Assembly (NCBI RefSeq): GCF_024169655.1
Contig: NZ_JALJWV010000001.1
Location: 5,996,001 to 6,060,000 of the forward strand
Length of the DNA: 64,000 nucleotides
Direction of reading: 5' to 3'
From: Pseudomonas marginalis
Lineage (GTDB): Bacteria; Pseudomonadota; Gammaproteobacteria; Pseudomonadales; Pseudomonadaceae
The notes under the pieces are model-generated. The model searched no databases. It had not been told where the DNA came from and was given only the letters and a program-made list of their open reading frames with translations. Shown piece by piece: positions 51,403 to 59,774 of this stretch (its first letter is position 1; the number at the start of each line of letters is the position of its first letter). The position numbers and the translations under genes are program-made.

Positions 51403-51828
51403 TTACAACCCGGACATCTTCTTGATTGCGCCCTTCAGATCAGCATCCGAGCAATCAGCACAGGTGCCTTTTGGCGGCATGGCGTTGATACCCGTGATCG
51501 CCTTGGCCAGGATGCCGTCGAGGCCGCCCTGGTGGTCGGCGCGGTCTTTCCAGGCGGCGGTGTCGCCGATTTTCGGGGCGCCCAGCAGGCCGGTTCCGTG
51601 GCACGCACTGCAGTGCTTGGTGATGATCTCGTCCGGCGTTTTTGCACCGCCGCCGCCGCCCGCAGTTGCGGCGACTTCCATCCCTTTGCACTCCTGCCCC
51701 TGCACACACACTTGGCCAACAGGCTCCAGGCGCTTGGCAATGTCATCATTGGTCGCAGCTTGAGCGCTGACAGCCCATAGGGCCAGTACGGTTGCTGGTA
51801 CAGCCAGCATTTTCATAATTAGGTTCAC
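51403..51828 (-). CDS. Cytochrome c5 family protein
   Basis: The product is a 141-residue secreted c-type cytochrome. Its signal peptide MNLIMKMLAVPATVLALWAV ends after AQA, and a Gly-rich linker leads to the haem domain with CSACHG and the Met ligand near INAMPPKGTCADCSDADL. The extra cysteine pair in GTCADC is typical of the c5 family. It carries electrons in the periplasm. It is followed by its own terminator. Confidence 0.9.
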   Translation of the reverse strand: MNLIMKMLAVPATVLALWAVSAQAATNDDIAKRLEPVGQVCVQGQECKGMEVAATAGGGGGAKTPDEIITKHCSACHGTGLLGAPKIGDTAAWKDRADHQGGLDGILAKAITGINAMPPKGTCADCSDADLKGAIKKMSGL

Positions 51829-51998
51829 GCGTTCACCCTCAATGGTGGCTATTCACGCCTGCGGCCACGGTTTCGCAGGCGGCGAAAGTATAACGGTTAG
51901 CCCGCTTGGCTGAAACAACCCTATTAAGCAAAGGGAGATTCAGTTTCGCGGAATATGGCTGCGGGTGTCTCTGCAATGCTGGCAGGACGCCTCTTCTG

Positions 51999-52547
51999 TC
52001 AAAAGTTCGCGGGTGTGGCTGCGCTGATTAGTCGCGCCGGCACATCGAACGGATTGCGAAAACGATGGGGTTTGGTGCTTTCAAAGTAGTAGCTATCGCC
52101 GGCTTCGAGCACAAAAGTTTCAAGACCGACCACCAACTCCAGGCGACCTTCCACCAAAATCCCGGTTTCCTCGCCTTCATGGGTGAGCATTTCTCCGCCG
52201 GTATCGGCGCCAGGCGGGTAAATTTCGTTGAGAAACGTGATCGCCCGGCTCGGATGCGCGCGGCCCACCAGTTTCATGGTGACGGCGCCGTCGGAGATGT
52301 CGATCAGCTCGTTGGCTTTATAGACGATCTGGGTCGGTATTTCCTCGAGGATTTCCTCGGAAAAGAACTCGACCATCGACATAGGGATGCCGCCCAGCAC
52401 CTTGCGCAAGGAACTGATGGAAGGGCTGACACTGTTTTTTTCGATCATCGAAATGGTGCTGTTGGTGACACCCGCACGCTTGGCGAGCTCACGCTGGGAA
52501 AGACCCTTCAGCTTACGGATGGATTGCAGTCGTTCGCCGACGTCCAA
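51999..52547 (-). CDS. XRE-type regulator with cupin domain (PuuR-like)
   Basis: The product has 182 residues, with an N-terminal helix-turn-helix (LSQRELAKRAGVTNSTISMI) and a C-terminal cupin barrel (EGRLELVVGLETFVLEAGDS, then YYFESTKPHRFRN). PuuR-type regulators bind a polyamine or amino acid derivative in the cupin. The gene follows the dadX stop by about 115 bases on the same strand, a linkage conserved in pseudomonads. It may act on the alanine or polyamine genes of this window, an inference. Confidence 0.9.
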   Translation of the reverse strand: MDVGERLQSIRKLKGLSQRELAKRAGVTNSTISMIEKNSVSPSISSLRKVLGGIPMSMVEFFSEEILEEIPTQIVYKANELIDISDGAVTMKLVGRAHPSRAITFLNEIYPPGADTGGEMLTHEGEETGILVEGRLELVVGLETFVLEAGDSYYFESTKPHRFRNPFDVPARLISAATPANF

Positions 52548-52663
52548 TGCGGGAGCCTCCTAGGATTCAGGCTTTGTTGTAATTGAGCGTTATCATGGCG
52601 ACAGCGTTCAGTATTTACAACACTTGAGCCTAAATCCTCGCCAGCTCCGTTCGTAACGGCCGA

Positions 52664-53737
52664 TCAAGCGCCGGAATAGAGCCTTGGCACGCGGCGCAGG
52701 TTGCAGAAGATCTGGTAAGGGATGGTCTCGGCGGCGACTGCGATGTCACTGGCGAGGATGTTCTTGCCCCACAACTCCACAGTGGAACCGAGGCCGGCCT
52801 GGGGCACGTCGGTGAGGTCGACGCACAGCATGTCCATGGACACGCGGCCCAGTAACTGGCTGCGCTGCCCCGCCACCAGCACTGGCGTGCCGGTGGGGGC
52901 GTGACGCGGATAACCGTCGGCATAGCCCATCGCAACCACGCCGATCCGCATCGGTTTGGGGGTAATGAACTTGGCGCCGTAGCCTACCGGCTCGCCAGCC
53001 GGCAATTCGCGCACGCAGATGACTTTCGATTCCAGGGTCATCACCGGCTGCAAGCGTGCGGCGATGGCCTGGTCTTCACCAAACGGCGTCGTGCCGTACA
53101 GCATGATGCCGGGGCGTACCCAGTCGCTGGGCACATTCGGCCAGCCCATCACCGACGGTGAATTGCGCAGGCTGACCTCAGCCGACAAACCCTGGCGCGC
53201 CGCCTCGAACACCGCTACTTGTTCATTGCTGCGCACGCAATCGAGCTCATCGGCGCGGGCGAAGTGGCTCATCAGCACGATCTTCGCCACCTTACCGCTG
53301 GCCAGCAGGCGCTGGTACGCCTCGTGGTAATCCTTGGGATGCAGGCCGACGCGGTGCATGCCCGAATCCAGTTTGAGCCACACGGTGAGGGGCTTGCGCA
53401 AGGCCGCCTGCTCGATGGCCTCCAGTTGCCACAGCGAATGCACCACGCACCAGAAATCATGCTCAACGATCAGCGGCAGCTCGTCGGCTTCGAAAAACCC
53501 TTCCAGCAGCAATACCGGCGCGCGGATGCCGGCGGCCCGCAGTTCCAGGGCTTCCTCGATACAGGCCACGGCAAAACCATCGGCCTCGGCTTCCAGCGCC
53601 TGGGCCACGCGCACGGCACCATGGCCGTAGGCATCGGCCTTGACCACGGCGAGGGCCTTGGCCCCCGTGACTTCACGGGCCAATTGGTAGTTGTTGCGCA
53701 GGGCTTGGAGGTCGATCAGGGCACGGGCTGGACGCAT
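52664..53737 (-). CDS. dadX: Alanine racemase, catabolic (DadX)
   Basis: This 357-residue fold-III PLP enzyme has the PLP lysine in LAVVKADAYGHGAVRVAQAL and the second-base tyrosine in GEPVGYGAKFITPKPMRIGV. The VAMGYADGYPRH segment is also present. It interconverts L- and D-alanine. Being next to ridA and dadA it is the catabolic copy, DadX. A terminator stem at 53773–53801 lies between ridA and this gene, so full expression may need read-through or its own promoter. Confidence 0.95.
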   Translation of the reverse strand: MRPARALIDLQALRNNYQLAREVTGAKALAVVKADAYGHGAVRVAQALEAEADGFAVACIEEALELRAAGIRAPVLLLEGFFEADELPLIVEHDFWCVVHSLWQLEAIEQAALRKPLTVWLKLDSGMHRVGLHPKDYHEAYQRLLASGKVAKIVLMSHFARADELDCVRSNEQVAVFEAARQGLSAEVSLRNSPSVMGWPNVPSDWVRPGIMLYGTTPFGEDQAIAARLQPVMTLESKVICVRELPAGEPVGYGAKFITPKPMRIGVVAMGYADGYPRHAPTGTPVLVAGQRSQLLGRVSMDMLCVDLTDVPQAGLGSTVELWGKNILASDIAVAAETIPYQIFCNLRRVPRLYSGA

Positions 53738-53772
53738 GGCGGCAGGCTTCTAGGCGGCAGAGTGAAAAAAAA

Positions 53773-53801
53773 CCGGCACCGACCAACAACATCGGTGCCG
53801 G
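53773..53801 (-). terminator. Terminator between ridA and dadX
   Basis: Arms CCGGCACCGA and TCGGTGCCGG pair perfectly over 10 bases with a 9-base loop. On the minus strand the stem is followed by TTTTTTTTC. It stands in the 79-base gap after the RidA gene and could lower dadX expression relative to dadA. Confidence 0.85.
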
Positions 53802-53816
53802 GAGAGGGATCGTTGC

Positions 53817-54170
53817 TTAAGGCAGGGCGGCCACGACGGACAGCTCCACCAGGATTTGCGGTTCGCACAGTTTCGCTTCAACCGTGGCGCGGGCCGGGGC
53901 AACGCCTTTAGGCAGCCACGTGTCCCACACTGAGTTCATGCCGGCGAAATCGGCGTCAATGTCTTTCATATAGATCGTCACCGACAGCAACTTGGTCTTG
54001 TCGGTACCGGCCAGGTCCAGCAGGCGCTCGATAGTAGCCAGCGCTTCACGGGTCTGCTGTTCAACCCCGGCACTCAGGTCGTCGCCGACCTGCCCTGACA
54101 AATACACGGTCCCGCTGTGGGCAACGATCTGGCTCATGCGCTCATTGGTGAGCTGGCGCTGGATTGACAT
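53817..54170 (-). CDS. RidA family reactive intermediate deaminase
   Basis: The product is a 117-residue Rid protein starting MSIQRQLTNERMSQIVAHSG, with VYLSGQVGDDLSAGVEQQTR and ATVEAKLCEPQILVELSVVA. RidA proteins deaminate reactive 2-aminoacrylate and imino acids. Next to D-amino acid dehydrogenase it probably hydrolyses imino acid intermediates released by DadA, inferred from context. Its start lies inside dadA, overlapping the dadA end by 29 bases, so translation is coupled. An extension of nine residues upstream is rejected. Confidence 0.9.
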   Translation of the reverse strand: MSIQRQLTNERMSQIVAHSGTVYLSGQVGDDLSAGVEQQTREALATIERLLDLAGTDKTKLLSVTIYMKDIDADFAGMNSVWDTWLPKGVAPARATVEAKLCEPQILVELSVVAALP

Positions 54171-55443
54171 GTTTTTCAGACTCCTGGTGGTTGCCATAAC
54201 GGGAAATATCGAGGCCTTCGGCGCTGATCTGCGGGGTTTTCTTCGCCATCAGATCCGCCAGCAAACGACCGGAACCGCATGCCATGGTCCAACCGAGGGT
54301 GCCGTGGCCGGTGTTCAGGAACAGGTTCTTGAACGGGGTGGCGCCGACAATCGGCGTACCGTCGGGAGTGGTTGGGCGCAGCCCGGTCCAAAAGATCGCT
54401 TCGCTCAGATCGCCGCCCTGAGGATAAAGGTCGTTGACGATCATCTCCAGGGTTTCACGCCGACGCGGGTTCAGCGACAGGTCAAAACCGGCTATTTCAG
54501 CCATGCCGCCGACACGGATACGGTTGTCGAAACGGGTGATAGCGACCTTGTAGGTCTCGTCGAGAATGGTCGACGTCGGCGCCATCGCCGGGTTGGTGAT
54601 CGGCACGGTCAGCGAGTAGCCCTTGAGCGGGTATACCGGCGCCTTGATCCCCAACGGCTTGAGCAACTGCGGCGAGTAACTGCCGAGGGCCAGTACGTAG
54701 CGGTCGGCGGTTTCCAGCTTGCCGTCGATCAACACGCCGTTGATGCGATCACCGGCGTAGTCGAGGCGCTGGATGTCCTGTTCGAAACGGAACTCCACGC
54801 CCAACTGCTTGCACATTTCGACCAGGTGGGTGGTGAACATCTGGCAGTCGCCGGTCTGGTCGTTCGGCAGGCGCAGGGCACCGGCGAGGATGTCCGTGAC
54901 GCTGGCCAGGGCCGGTTCGACGCGGGCGATGCCGGCGCGGTCGAGCAATTCGAACGGCACGCCGGACTCTTTCAACACGGCGATGTCTTTGGCCGCCCCA
55001 TCGAGCTGGGCCTGGGTGCGGAACAGTTGGGTCGTACCGAGGCTGCGGCCTTCGTAGGCAATGCCGGTTTCAGCGCGCAGCTCGTCGAGGCAGTCGCGGC
55101 TGTACTCGGACAGGCGGACCATGCGCTCCTTATTCACCGCATACCGGCTGGCGGTGCAGTTGCGCAGCATCTGCGCCATCCACAGGTATTGGTTGATATC
55201 AGCGGTGGCCTTGATCGCCAGCGGCGCGTGGCGTTGCAGCAGCCACTTGATGGCCTTGAGCGGCACACCCGGCGCCGCCCAGGGCGAAGCGTAGCCTGGA
55301 GACACTTGGCCGGCGTTGGCGAAACTGGTTTCCATGGCTGCGGCAGGCTGACGATCGACCACGACCACCTCAAAACCGGCTCGCGCCAAATAGTAGGCAC
55401 TGGTCACACCAATGACGCCGCTACCCAAGACCAGAACGCGCAT
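54142..55443 (-). CDS. dadA: D-amino acid dehydrogenase small subunit DadA
   Basis: The product is a 433-residue FAD enzyme starting MRVLVLGSGVIGVTSAYYLA with the dinucleotide-binding GSGVIG. It also has SFANAGQVSPGYASPWAAPG and TGHGTLGWTMACGSGRLLAD, nearly identical to Pseudomonas DadA. It oxidises D-alanine and other D-amino acids to keto acids at the membrane. ATG 55443 is preferred because GAGGAT is well spaced from it, while an ATG two codons upstream is too close. It heads dadA-ridA-dadX and is divergent from the Lrp-type gene. Confidence 0.96.
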   Translation of the reverse strand: MRVLVLGSGVIGVTSAYYLARAGFEVVVVDRQPAAAMETSFANAGQVSPGYASPWAAPGVPLKAIKWLLQRHAPLAIKATADINQYLWMAQMLRNCTASRYAVNKERMVRLSEYSRDCLDELRAETGIAYEGRSLGTTQLFRTQAQLDGAAKDIAVLKESGVPFELLDRAGIARVEPALASVTDILAGALRLPNDQTGDCQMFTTHLVEMCKQLGVEFRFEQDIQRLDYAGDRINGVLIDGKLETADRYVLALGSYSPQLLKPLGIKAPVYPLKGYSLTVPITNPAMAPTSTILDETYKVAITRFDNRIRVGGMAEIAGFDLSLNPRRRETLEMIVNDLYPQGGDLSEAIFWTGLRPTTPDGTPIVGATPFKNLFLNTGHGTLGWTMACGSGRLLADLMAKKTPQISAEGLDISRYGNHQESEKHVNPAPAHQ

Positions 55444-55598
55444 TTTCATATCCTCATCGCGGCTTGACCGCCGACGTGTGTTGTTCGAGCAATAATGTGA
55501 GCAGTATAAAAAGCAATCACCAGTGCATTTCACTATATAAATGCTTATATTTGGCGACAATTCTCGGCAAAAACCCTTTTAACAGAGGCGTATCCCCT

Positions 55599-56087
55599 AT
55601 GCGTACCAACACCCAGACCAAGCGGGAGCTGGACAAGATCGACCGCAACATCCTGCGCATCCTACAAGCCGACGGGCGAATTTCGTTCACGGAGCTGGGG
55701 GAAAAGGTCGGGCTGTCGACCACCCCCTGCACCGAGCGCGTGCGCCGCCTGGAGCGTGAAGGGATCATCATGGGCTACAACGCACGGCTCAACCCCCAGC
55801 ATTTGAAGGGGAGTTTGCTGGTATTTGTCGAGATCAGCCTCGATTACAAATCCGGCGACACCTTTGAAGAATTCCGCCGCGCCGTGCTGAAATTGCCCCA
55901 TGTGCTGGAGTGCCACCTGGTGTCGGGGGACTTCGACTACCTGGTGAAAGCGCGGATTTCCGAGATGGCCTCGTACCGCAAGTTGCTCGGCGACATCCTG
56001 CTCAAACTGCCCCATGTGCGGGAGTCCAAGAGCTATATCGTGATGGAAGAGGTGAAAGAGAGCCTCAATCTGCCGATCCCCGACTGA
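55599..56087 (+). CDS. lrp: Lrp/AsnC family regulator (DadR-like)
   Basis: The product is a 162-residue Lrp protein with helix-turn-helix ISFTELGEKVGLSTTPCTER and an effector-binding RAM domain (LLVFVEISLDYKSGDTFEEF). It is divergent from dadA, across 155 bases that hold the shared promoters, and is the known activator of the dad operon in pseudomonads, responding to alanine. An upstream reading of 45 residues in the same frame is noncoding by composition. A REP-type hairpin follows. Confidence 0.93.
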   Translation: MRTNTQTKRELDKIDRNILRILQADGRISFTELGEKVGLSTTPCTERVRRLEREGIIMGYNARLNPQHLKGSLLVFVEISLDYKSGDTFEEFRRAVLKLPHVLECHLVSGDFDYLVKARISEMASYRKLLGDILLKLPHVRESKSYIVMEEVKESLNLPIPD

Positions 56088-56103
56088 CCGCCGCAATCAG
56101 GCC

Positions 56104-56135
56104 AATGTGGGAGGGGGCTTGCCCCCTCCCACATT
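56104..56135. repeat. REP-type perfect hairpin between lrp and a YkgJ gene
   Basis: Two 15-base arms, AATGTGGGAGGGGGC and GCCCCCTCCCACATT, are exact reverse complements around a two-base loop. It is a compact member of the GTGGGAG family between converging genes and may serve as a bidirectional terminator. Confidence 0.85.
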
Positions 56136-56152
56136 TTGACCGCATCCATCGG

Positions 56153-56506
56153 TTAGACCAGCACCTGCCGGGTACTCGCCATGTATTCATGGATCTGCTT
56201 CTCGACGCGCGGGTGAATCAGCTCCACCGGCCCCCGCCCATTGGGGCACGGCAAGGTCTTTGTGGTGCCGAAAAGCCTACAGATCAGCGGGCGCTCGTCA
56301 TACACCGTGCAGCCATTGGGGCCCAGGTGGACACAGTTCAATTCGTCCATGGCAGCTTCCTGCTCGGCAGCGGTCTTACGCGGCAGGCGCGACATTTCCT
56401 CGGGTGAAGTCGTCACCGGCCCACAGCAATCGTGGCAGCCGGGGACGCACTCGAACGAGGGAATCTGTCGGCGCAATGCGCTGATTTTCTGACTGTTGCA
56501 ACTCAT
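56153..56506 (-). CDS. YkgJ family cysteine cluster protein
   Basis: The product is a 117-residue protein with the YkgJ pattern: an early cysteine at MSCNSQ, then ECVPGCHDCC, then VHLGPNGCTVYDERPLICRL. The eight or so conserved cysteines probably bind zinc or an iron-sulfur cluster. The family function is unknown. It converges on lrp and is divergent from the oxidase gene, with its start about 115 bases from that start. Confidence 0.88.
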   Translation of the reverse strand: MSCNSQKISALRRQIPSFECVPGCHDCCGPVTTSPEEMSRLPRKTAAEQEAAMDELNCVHLGPNGCTVYDERPLICRLFGTTKTLPCPNGRGPVELIHPRVEKQIHEYMASTRQVLV

Positions 56507-56621
56507 CGAAACACGTACCGAACGGCGAATAGGCGTGGATTCTGCCGCAAAAGCCCACGGTGAGACAGCTTCGTCCGACCGCTGTATCCTGCGTCAAGTT
56601 TTCCAAACAGGGATATTCCCC

Positions 56622-57914
56622 ATGACTGCCAGTGCCCGGCACACCGCTTCCTACTACGCCGCCAGCAGCCTGCCGCAACCCGACTACCCGGCGTTGGCCG
56701 GCGAAAGGGTTGCCGACGTGTGCGTGATCGGCGGTGGTTTTTCCGGGCTCAACACCGCCCTGGAGCTGGCCGAACGCGGGTTCAGCGTGGTGCTGCTGGA
56801 AGCGCGCAAGATTGCCTGGGGCGCCAGCGGGCGCAACGGCGGCCAATTGATTCGCGGCGTCGGCCACGGCCTGGAGCAGTTCGCCAATGTGATCGGCACC
56901 GACGGCGTGCGCCAGATGAAACTGATGGGCCTGGAGGCGGTAGAAATCGTGCGCGAGCGCGTCGAGCGCTTCCAGATCGCCTGTGACCTGACCTGGGGTT
57001 ACTGCGACCTGGCCAACAAACCCCGCGACCTGCTCGGCCTCGCCGAAGACGCCGAAGAGTTGCGCAGCCTGGGCTATCGCCATGAAGTACGCCTGCTGCA
57101 AGCCGGCGAAATGGGCAGCGTGATCGGCTCCGACCGCTATGTAGGCGGCATGATCGACATGGGTTCGGGCCACCTGCACCCGCTGAACCTGGCCCTCGGC
57201 GAAGCCGCCGCCGCAGAGCAACTGGGCGCGCAACTGTTCGAGCACTCCGAAGTGACGCGCATCGACTACGGCCCCGAGGTCAACGTACACACCGCCCGCG
57301 GCAATGTGCGCGCCAAGACCCTGGTGCTGGCCTGCAACGCCTACCTGAATGGCCTGAACCCCCAACTGAGCGGCAAAGTGCTGCCCGCCGGCAGTTACAT
57401 CATCGCCACCGAGCCGCTAAGCGCAGCCCAGGCCGCCCAGTTGCTGCCGCAAAATATGGCGGTGTGTGATCAGCGGGTGACGGTGGACTACTTCCGCCTG
57501 TCTGCCGACCGTCGCCTGCTGTTCGGCGGCGCCTGTCATTATTCCGGCCGCGACCCCCAGGACATCAGCGCCTACATGCGACCAAAGATGTTGCAGGTAT
57601 TCCCGCAACTGGCCGACGTGAAGATCGACTACCAATGGGGCGGCATGATCGGCATCGGTGCCAACCGCTTGCCGCAGATCGGCCGATTAGCGGATCAACC
57701 CAACGTGTATTACGCCCAGGCCTACGCCGGTCATGGCCTCAACGCTACGCACCTGGCGGGCAAGCTGCTGGGCGAAGCCATCAGCGGCCAGCAGCAGGGA
57801 CGTTTCGATCTGTTCGCCCAGGTGCCGCACATCACCTTCCCCGGCGGCAAGCACTTGCGCTCGCCGCTGTTGGCGCTGGGGATGCTCTGGCACCGGCTGA
57901 AAGAACGGGTGTGA
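56622..57914 (+). CDS. FAD-dependent oxidase, gamma-glutamylputrescine oxidoreductase type (PuuB/PauB-like)
   Basis: This 430-residue DAO-family flavoprotein has the N-terminal dinucleotide-binding segment VCVIGGGFSGLNTALELAER and KIAWGASGRNGGQLIRGVGH. The C-terminal FAD end contains YYAQAYAGHGLNATHLAGK. It resembles PuuB/PauB oxidases that oxidise gamma-glutamylated polyamines. The position beside a KauB-type aldehyde dehydrogenase is the same as in P. aeruginosa polyamine catabolism. The start at 56622 follows the family N-terminus; a longer frame is rejected. Confidence 0.88.
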   Translation: MTASARHTASYYAASSLPQPDYPALAGERVADVCVIGGGFSGLNTALELAERGFSVVLLEARKIAWGASGRNGGQLIRGVGHGLEQFANVIGTDGVRQMKLMGLEAVEIVRERVERFQIACDLTWGYCDLANKPRDLLGLAEDAEELRSLGYRHEVRLLQAGEMGSVIGSDRYVGGMIDMGSGHLHPLNLALGEAAAAEQLGAQLFEHSEVTRIDYGPEVNVHTARGNVRAKTLVLACNAYLNGLNPQLSGKVLPAGSYIIATEPLSAAQAAQLLPQNMAVCDQRVTVDYFRLSADRRLLFGGACHYSGRDPQDISAYMRPKMLQVFPQLADVKIDYQWGGMIGIGANRLPQIGRLADQPNVYYAQAYAGHGLNATHLAGKLLGEAISGQQQGRFDLFAQVPHITFPGGKHLRSPLLALGMLWHRLKERV

Positions 57915-57915
57915 C

Positions 57916-58140
57916 TCAACTGCGCCAGAACGGCTTCAAGCCTTCCTGGCGCGCCTGCTCGGCGGTCAGCCCGATATCCCGCAATTGCTCGGCAGTCAGG
58001 TCCAGCAACGCCTTGCGCGTGTGGCGGCGGCACCAGAACAGGCTCCAGCGGTTGCGCGTCAGGGTCGACATCGCCGGCTCCTGCCCTGCTTCCAGTTCCT
58101 GACCGTGTAACGTCAGCCGCACATCGCTCATGCCGTTCAT
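57916..58140 (-). CDS. DUF1127 domain-containing protein (YjiS-like)
   Basis: The product is a 74-residue protein whose C-terminal half carries the DUF1127 pattern (WCRRHTRKALLDLTAEQLRD, then IGLTAEQA). Small proteins of this domain in other bacteria bind RNA or affect phosphate and envelope responses, but none is defined for this one. It converges on the oxidase gene with a 1-base gap and is divergent from the second MocR regulator, whose start is 166 bases away. GAGG is well spaced from the ATG at 58140. Confidence 0.8.
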   Translation of the reverse strand: MNGMSDVRLTLHGQELEAGQEPAMSTLTRNRWSLFWCRRHTRKALLDLTAEQLRDIGLTAEQARQEGLKPFWRS

Positions 58141-58305
58141 TTTGCTGCCCTCATTTGCTGGTTGCCATGAGTGACTAGAATGGTCGGGCGGACAAAACCA
58201 TTACAGATTCAACCAAATTTTATTAAATCCATACAGACGCTGCCCACGAACGGCTGAATCCTGTATTTTCCCTGGATCTGTACTGGTCCTTTGGGAGTGA
58301 TCGCC

Positions 58306-59730
58306 GTGACCCTTTACGTCAACCTCGCCGAATTGCTGGGCACCCGCATCGAGCAGGGCTTCTACCGCCCCGGCGATAGGCTGCCTTCTGTACGGGCCTT
58401 GAGCGTGGAGCACGGGGTCAGTCTGAGCACCGTGCAGCAAGCGTATCGCGTGCTGGAAGACAACGGCCTGGCGATGCCGAAGCCCAAGTCCGGTTACTTT
58501 GTGCCCGCGAGCCGTGAGCTGCCGGCCTTGCCCGAAGTCGGCCGCCCGGCCCAGCGCCCGGTGGAAATTTCCCAGTGGGACCAGGTGCTCGAGTTGATTC
58601 GCGCAGTGCCGCGTAAAGATGTCATACAGATGGGCCGCGGCATGCCGGACGTGTTGTCGCCCACCCTCAAGCCCCTGCTGCGCAGCCTGGCCCGCGTCAG
58701 CCGGCGCCAGGATCTGCCAGGGTTGTATTACGACAACATCCTCGGCTGTATGGAATTACGCGAGCAAATCGCTCGACTGTCATTGGATTCCGGCTGCCAA
58801 TTGACCGCCGAAGACATCGTGATCACCACCGGCTGCCATGAGGCGCTGTCCGCCAGCATCCGTGCCATTTGCGAGGCGGGGGATATCGTCGCAGTAGACT
58901 CGCCGAGCTTCCACGGCGCCATGCAAACCCTCAAGGGCCTGGGCATGAAAGCCCTGGAAATCCCTACGGACCCGCTCACCGGCATCAGCCTCGAAGCCCT
59001 GGAACTGGCCCTGGAACAGTGGCCGATCAAAATCATTCAGCTGACTCCCAACTGCAACAACCCCTTGGGCTACATCATGCCGGAGGCGCGCAAGCGAGCA
59101 CTGCTGACCCTGGCTCAGCGCTTTGACGTGGCGATCATCGAAGACGATGTGTATGGCGAACTGGCCTACAGCTACCCGCGCCCGCGCACCATCAAATCCT
59201 TCGACGAAGATGGTCGCGTATTGCTCTGCAGCTCGTTCTCGAAAACCCTGGCACCGGGCCTGCGGATTGGCTGGGTCGCTCCGGGCCGCTACCTGGAGCG
59301 GGTGCTGCACATGAAATACATCAGCACCGGCTCCACCGCGACGCAGCCGCAGATCGCCATCGCTGAATTTCTCAAAGGCGGCCATTTCGAACCGCATTTG
59401 CGGCGGATGCGCACGCAATACCAACGTAATCGCGACTTGATGCTCGACTGGGTCAGCCGTTATTTCCCCGCCGGCACCCGCGCCAGCCGACCTCAAGGCA
59501 GCTTCATGCTGTGGATTGAGCTGCCGGAAGGCTTCGACACCCTCAAGCTCAACCGTGCGCTGATGGAACAAGGCGTACAAATCGCCGTGGGCAGTATCTT
59601 TTCAGCTTCCGGCAAGTACAGGAACTGCCTGCGCATGAACTACGCTGCCAAACCAACGCCGCAGATCGAAGAGGCGGTGCGCAAGGTCGGCGCCGCCGCG
59701 AGCAAGATGCTGGCCGACGCCGCCGACTGA
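58306..59730 (+). CDS. MocR-type GntR/aminotransferase regulator
   Basis: This 474-residue protein has a winged-helix (LAELLGTRIEQGFYRPGDRL, LPSVRALSVEHGVSLSTVQQ) fused to a fold-I aminotransferase domain with QLTPNCNNPLGYIMPEARKR and the PLP lysine in SSFSKTLAPGLRIGWVAPGR. The GTG at 58306 has GGGAG 8 bases upstream; an upstream TTG is rejected. It lies among amine catabolism genes and is a candidate regulator of one of its neighbours. Confidence 0.9.
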   Translation: MTLYVNLAELLGTRIEQGFYRPGDRLPSVRALSVEHGVSLSTVQQAYRVLEDNGLAMPKPKSGYFVPASRELPALPEVGRPAQRPVEISQWDQVLELIRAVPRKDVIQMGRGMPDVLSPTLKPLLRSLARVSRRQDLPGLYYDNILGCMELREQIARLSLDSGCQLTAEDIVITTGCHEALSASIRAICEAGDIVAVDSPSFHGAMQTLKGLGMKALEIPTDPLTGISLEALELALEQWPIKIIQLTPNCNNPLGYIMPEARKRALLTLAQRFDVAIIEDDVYGELAYSYPRPRTIKSFDEDGRVLLCSSFSKTLAPGLRIGWVAPGRYLERVLHMKYISTGSTATQPQIAIAEFLKGGHFEPHLRRMRTQYQRNRDLMLDWVSRYFPAGTRASRPQGSFMLWIELPEGFDTLKLNRALMEQGVQIAVGSIFSASGKYRNCLRMNYAAKPTPQIEEAVRKVGAAASKMLADAAD

Positions 59731-59774
59731 CCTTTCCCGGGAAATAGCCGTCATATGTCGACAACCGCCCTGAT

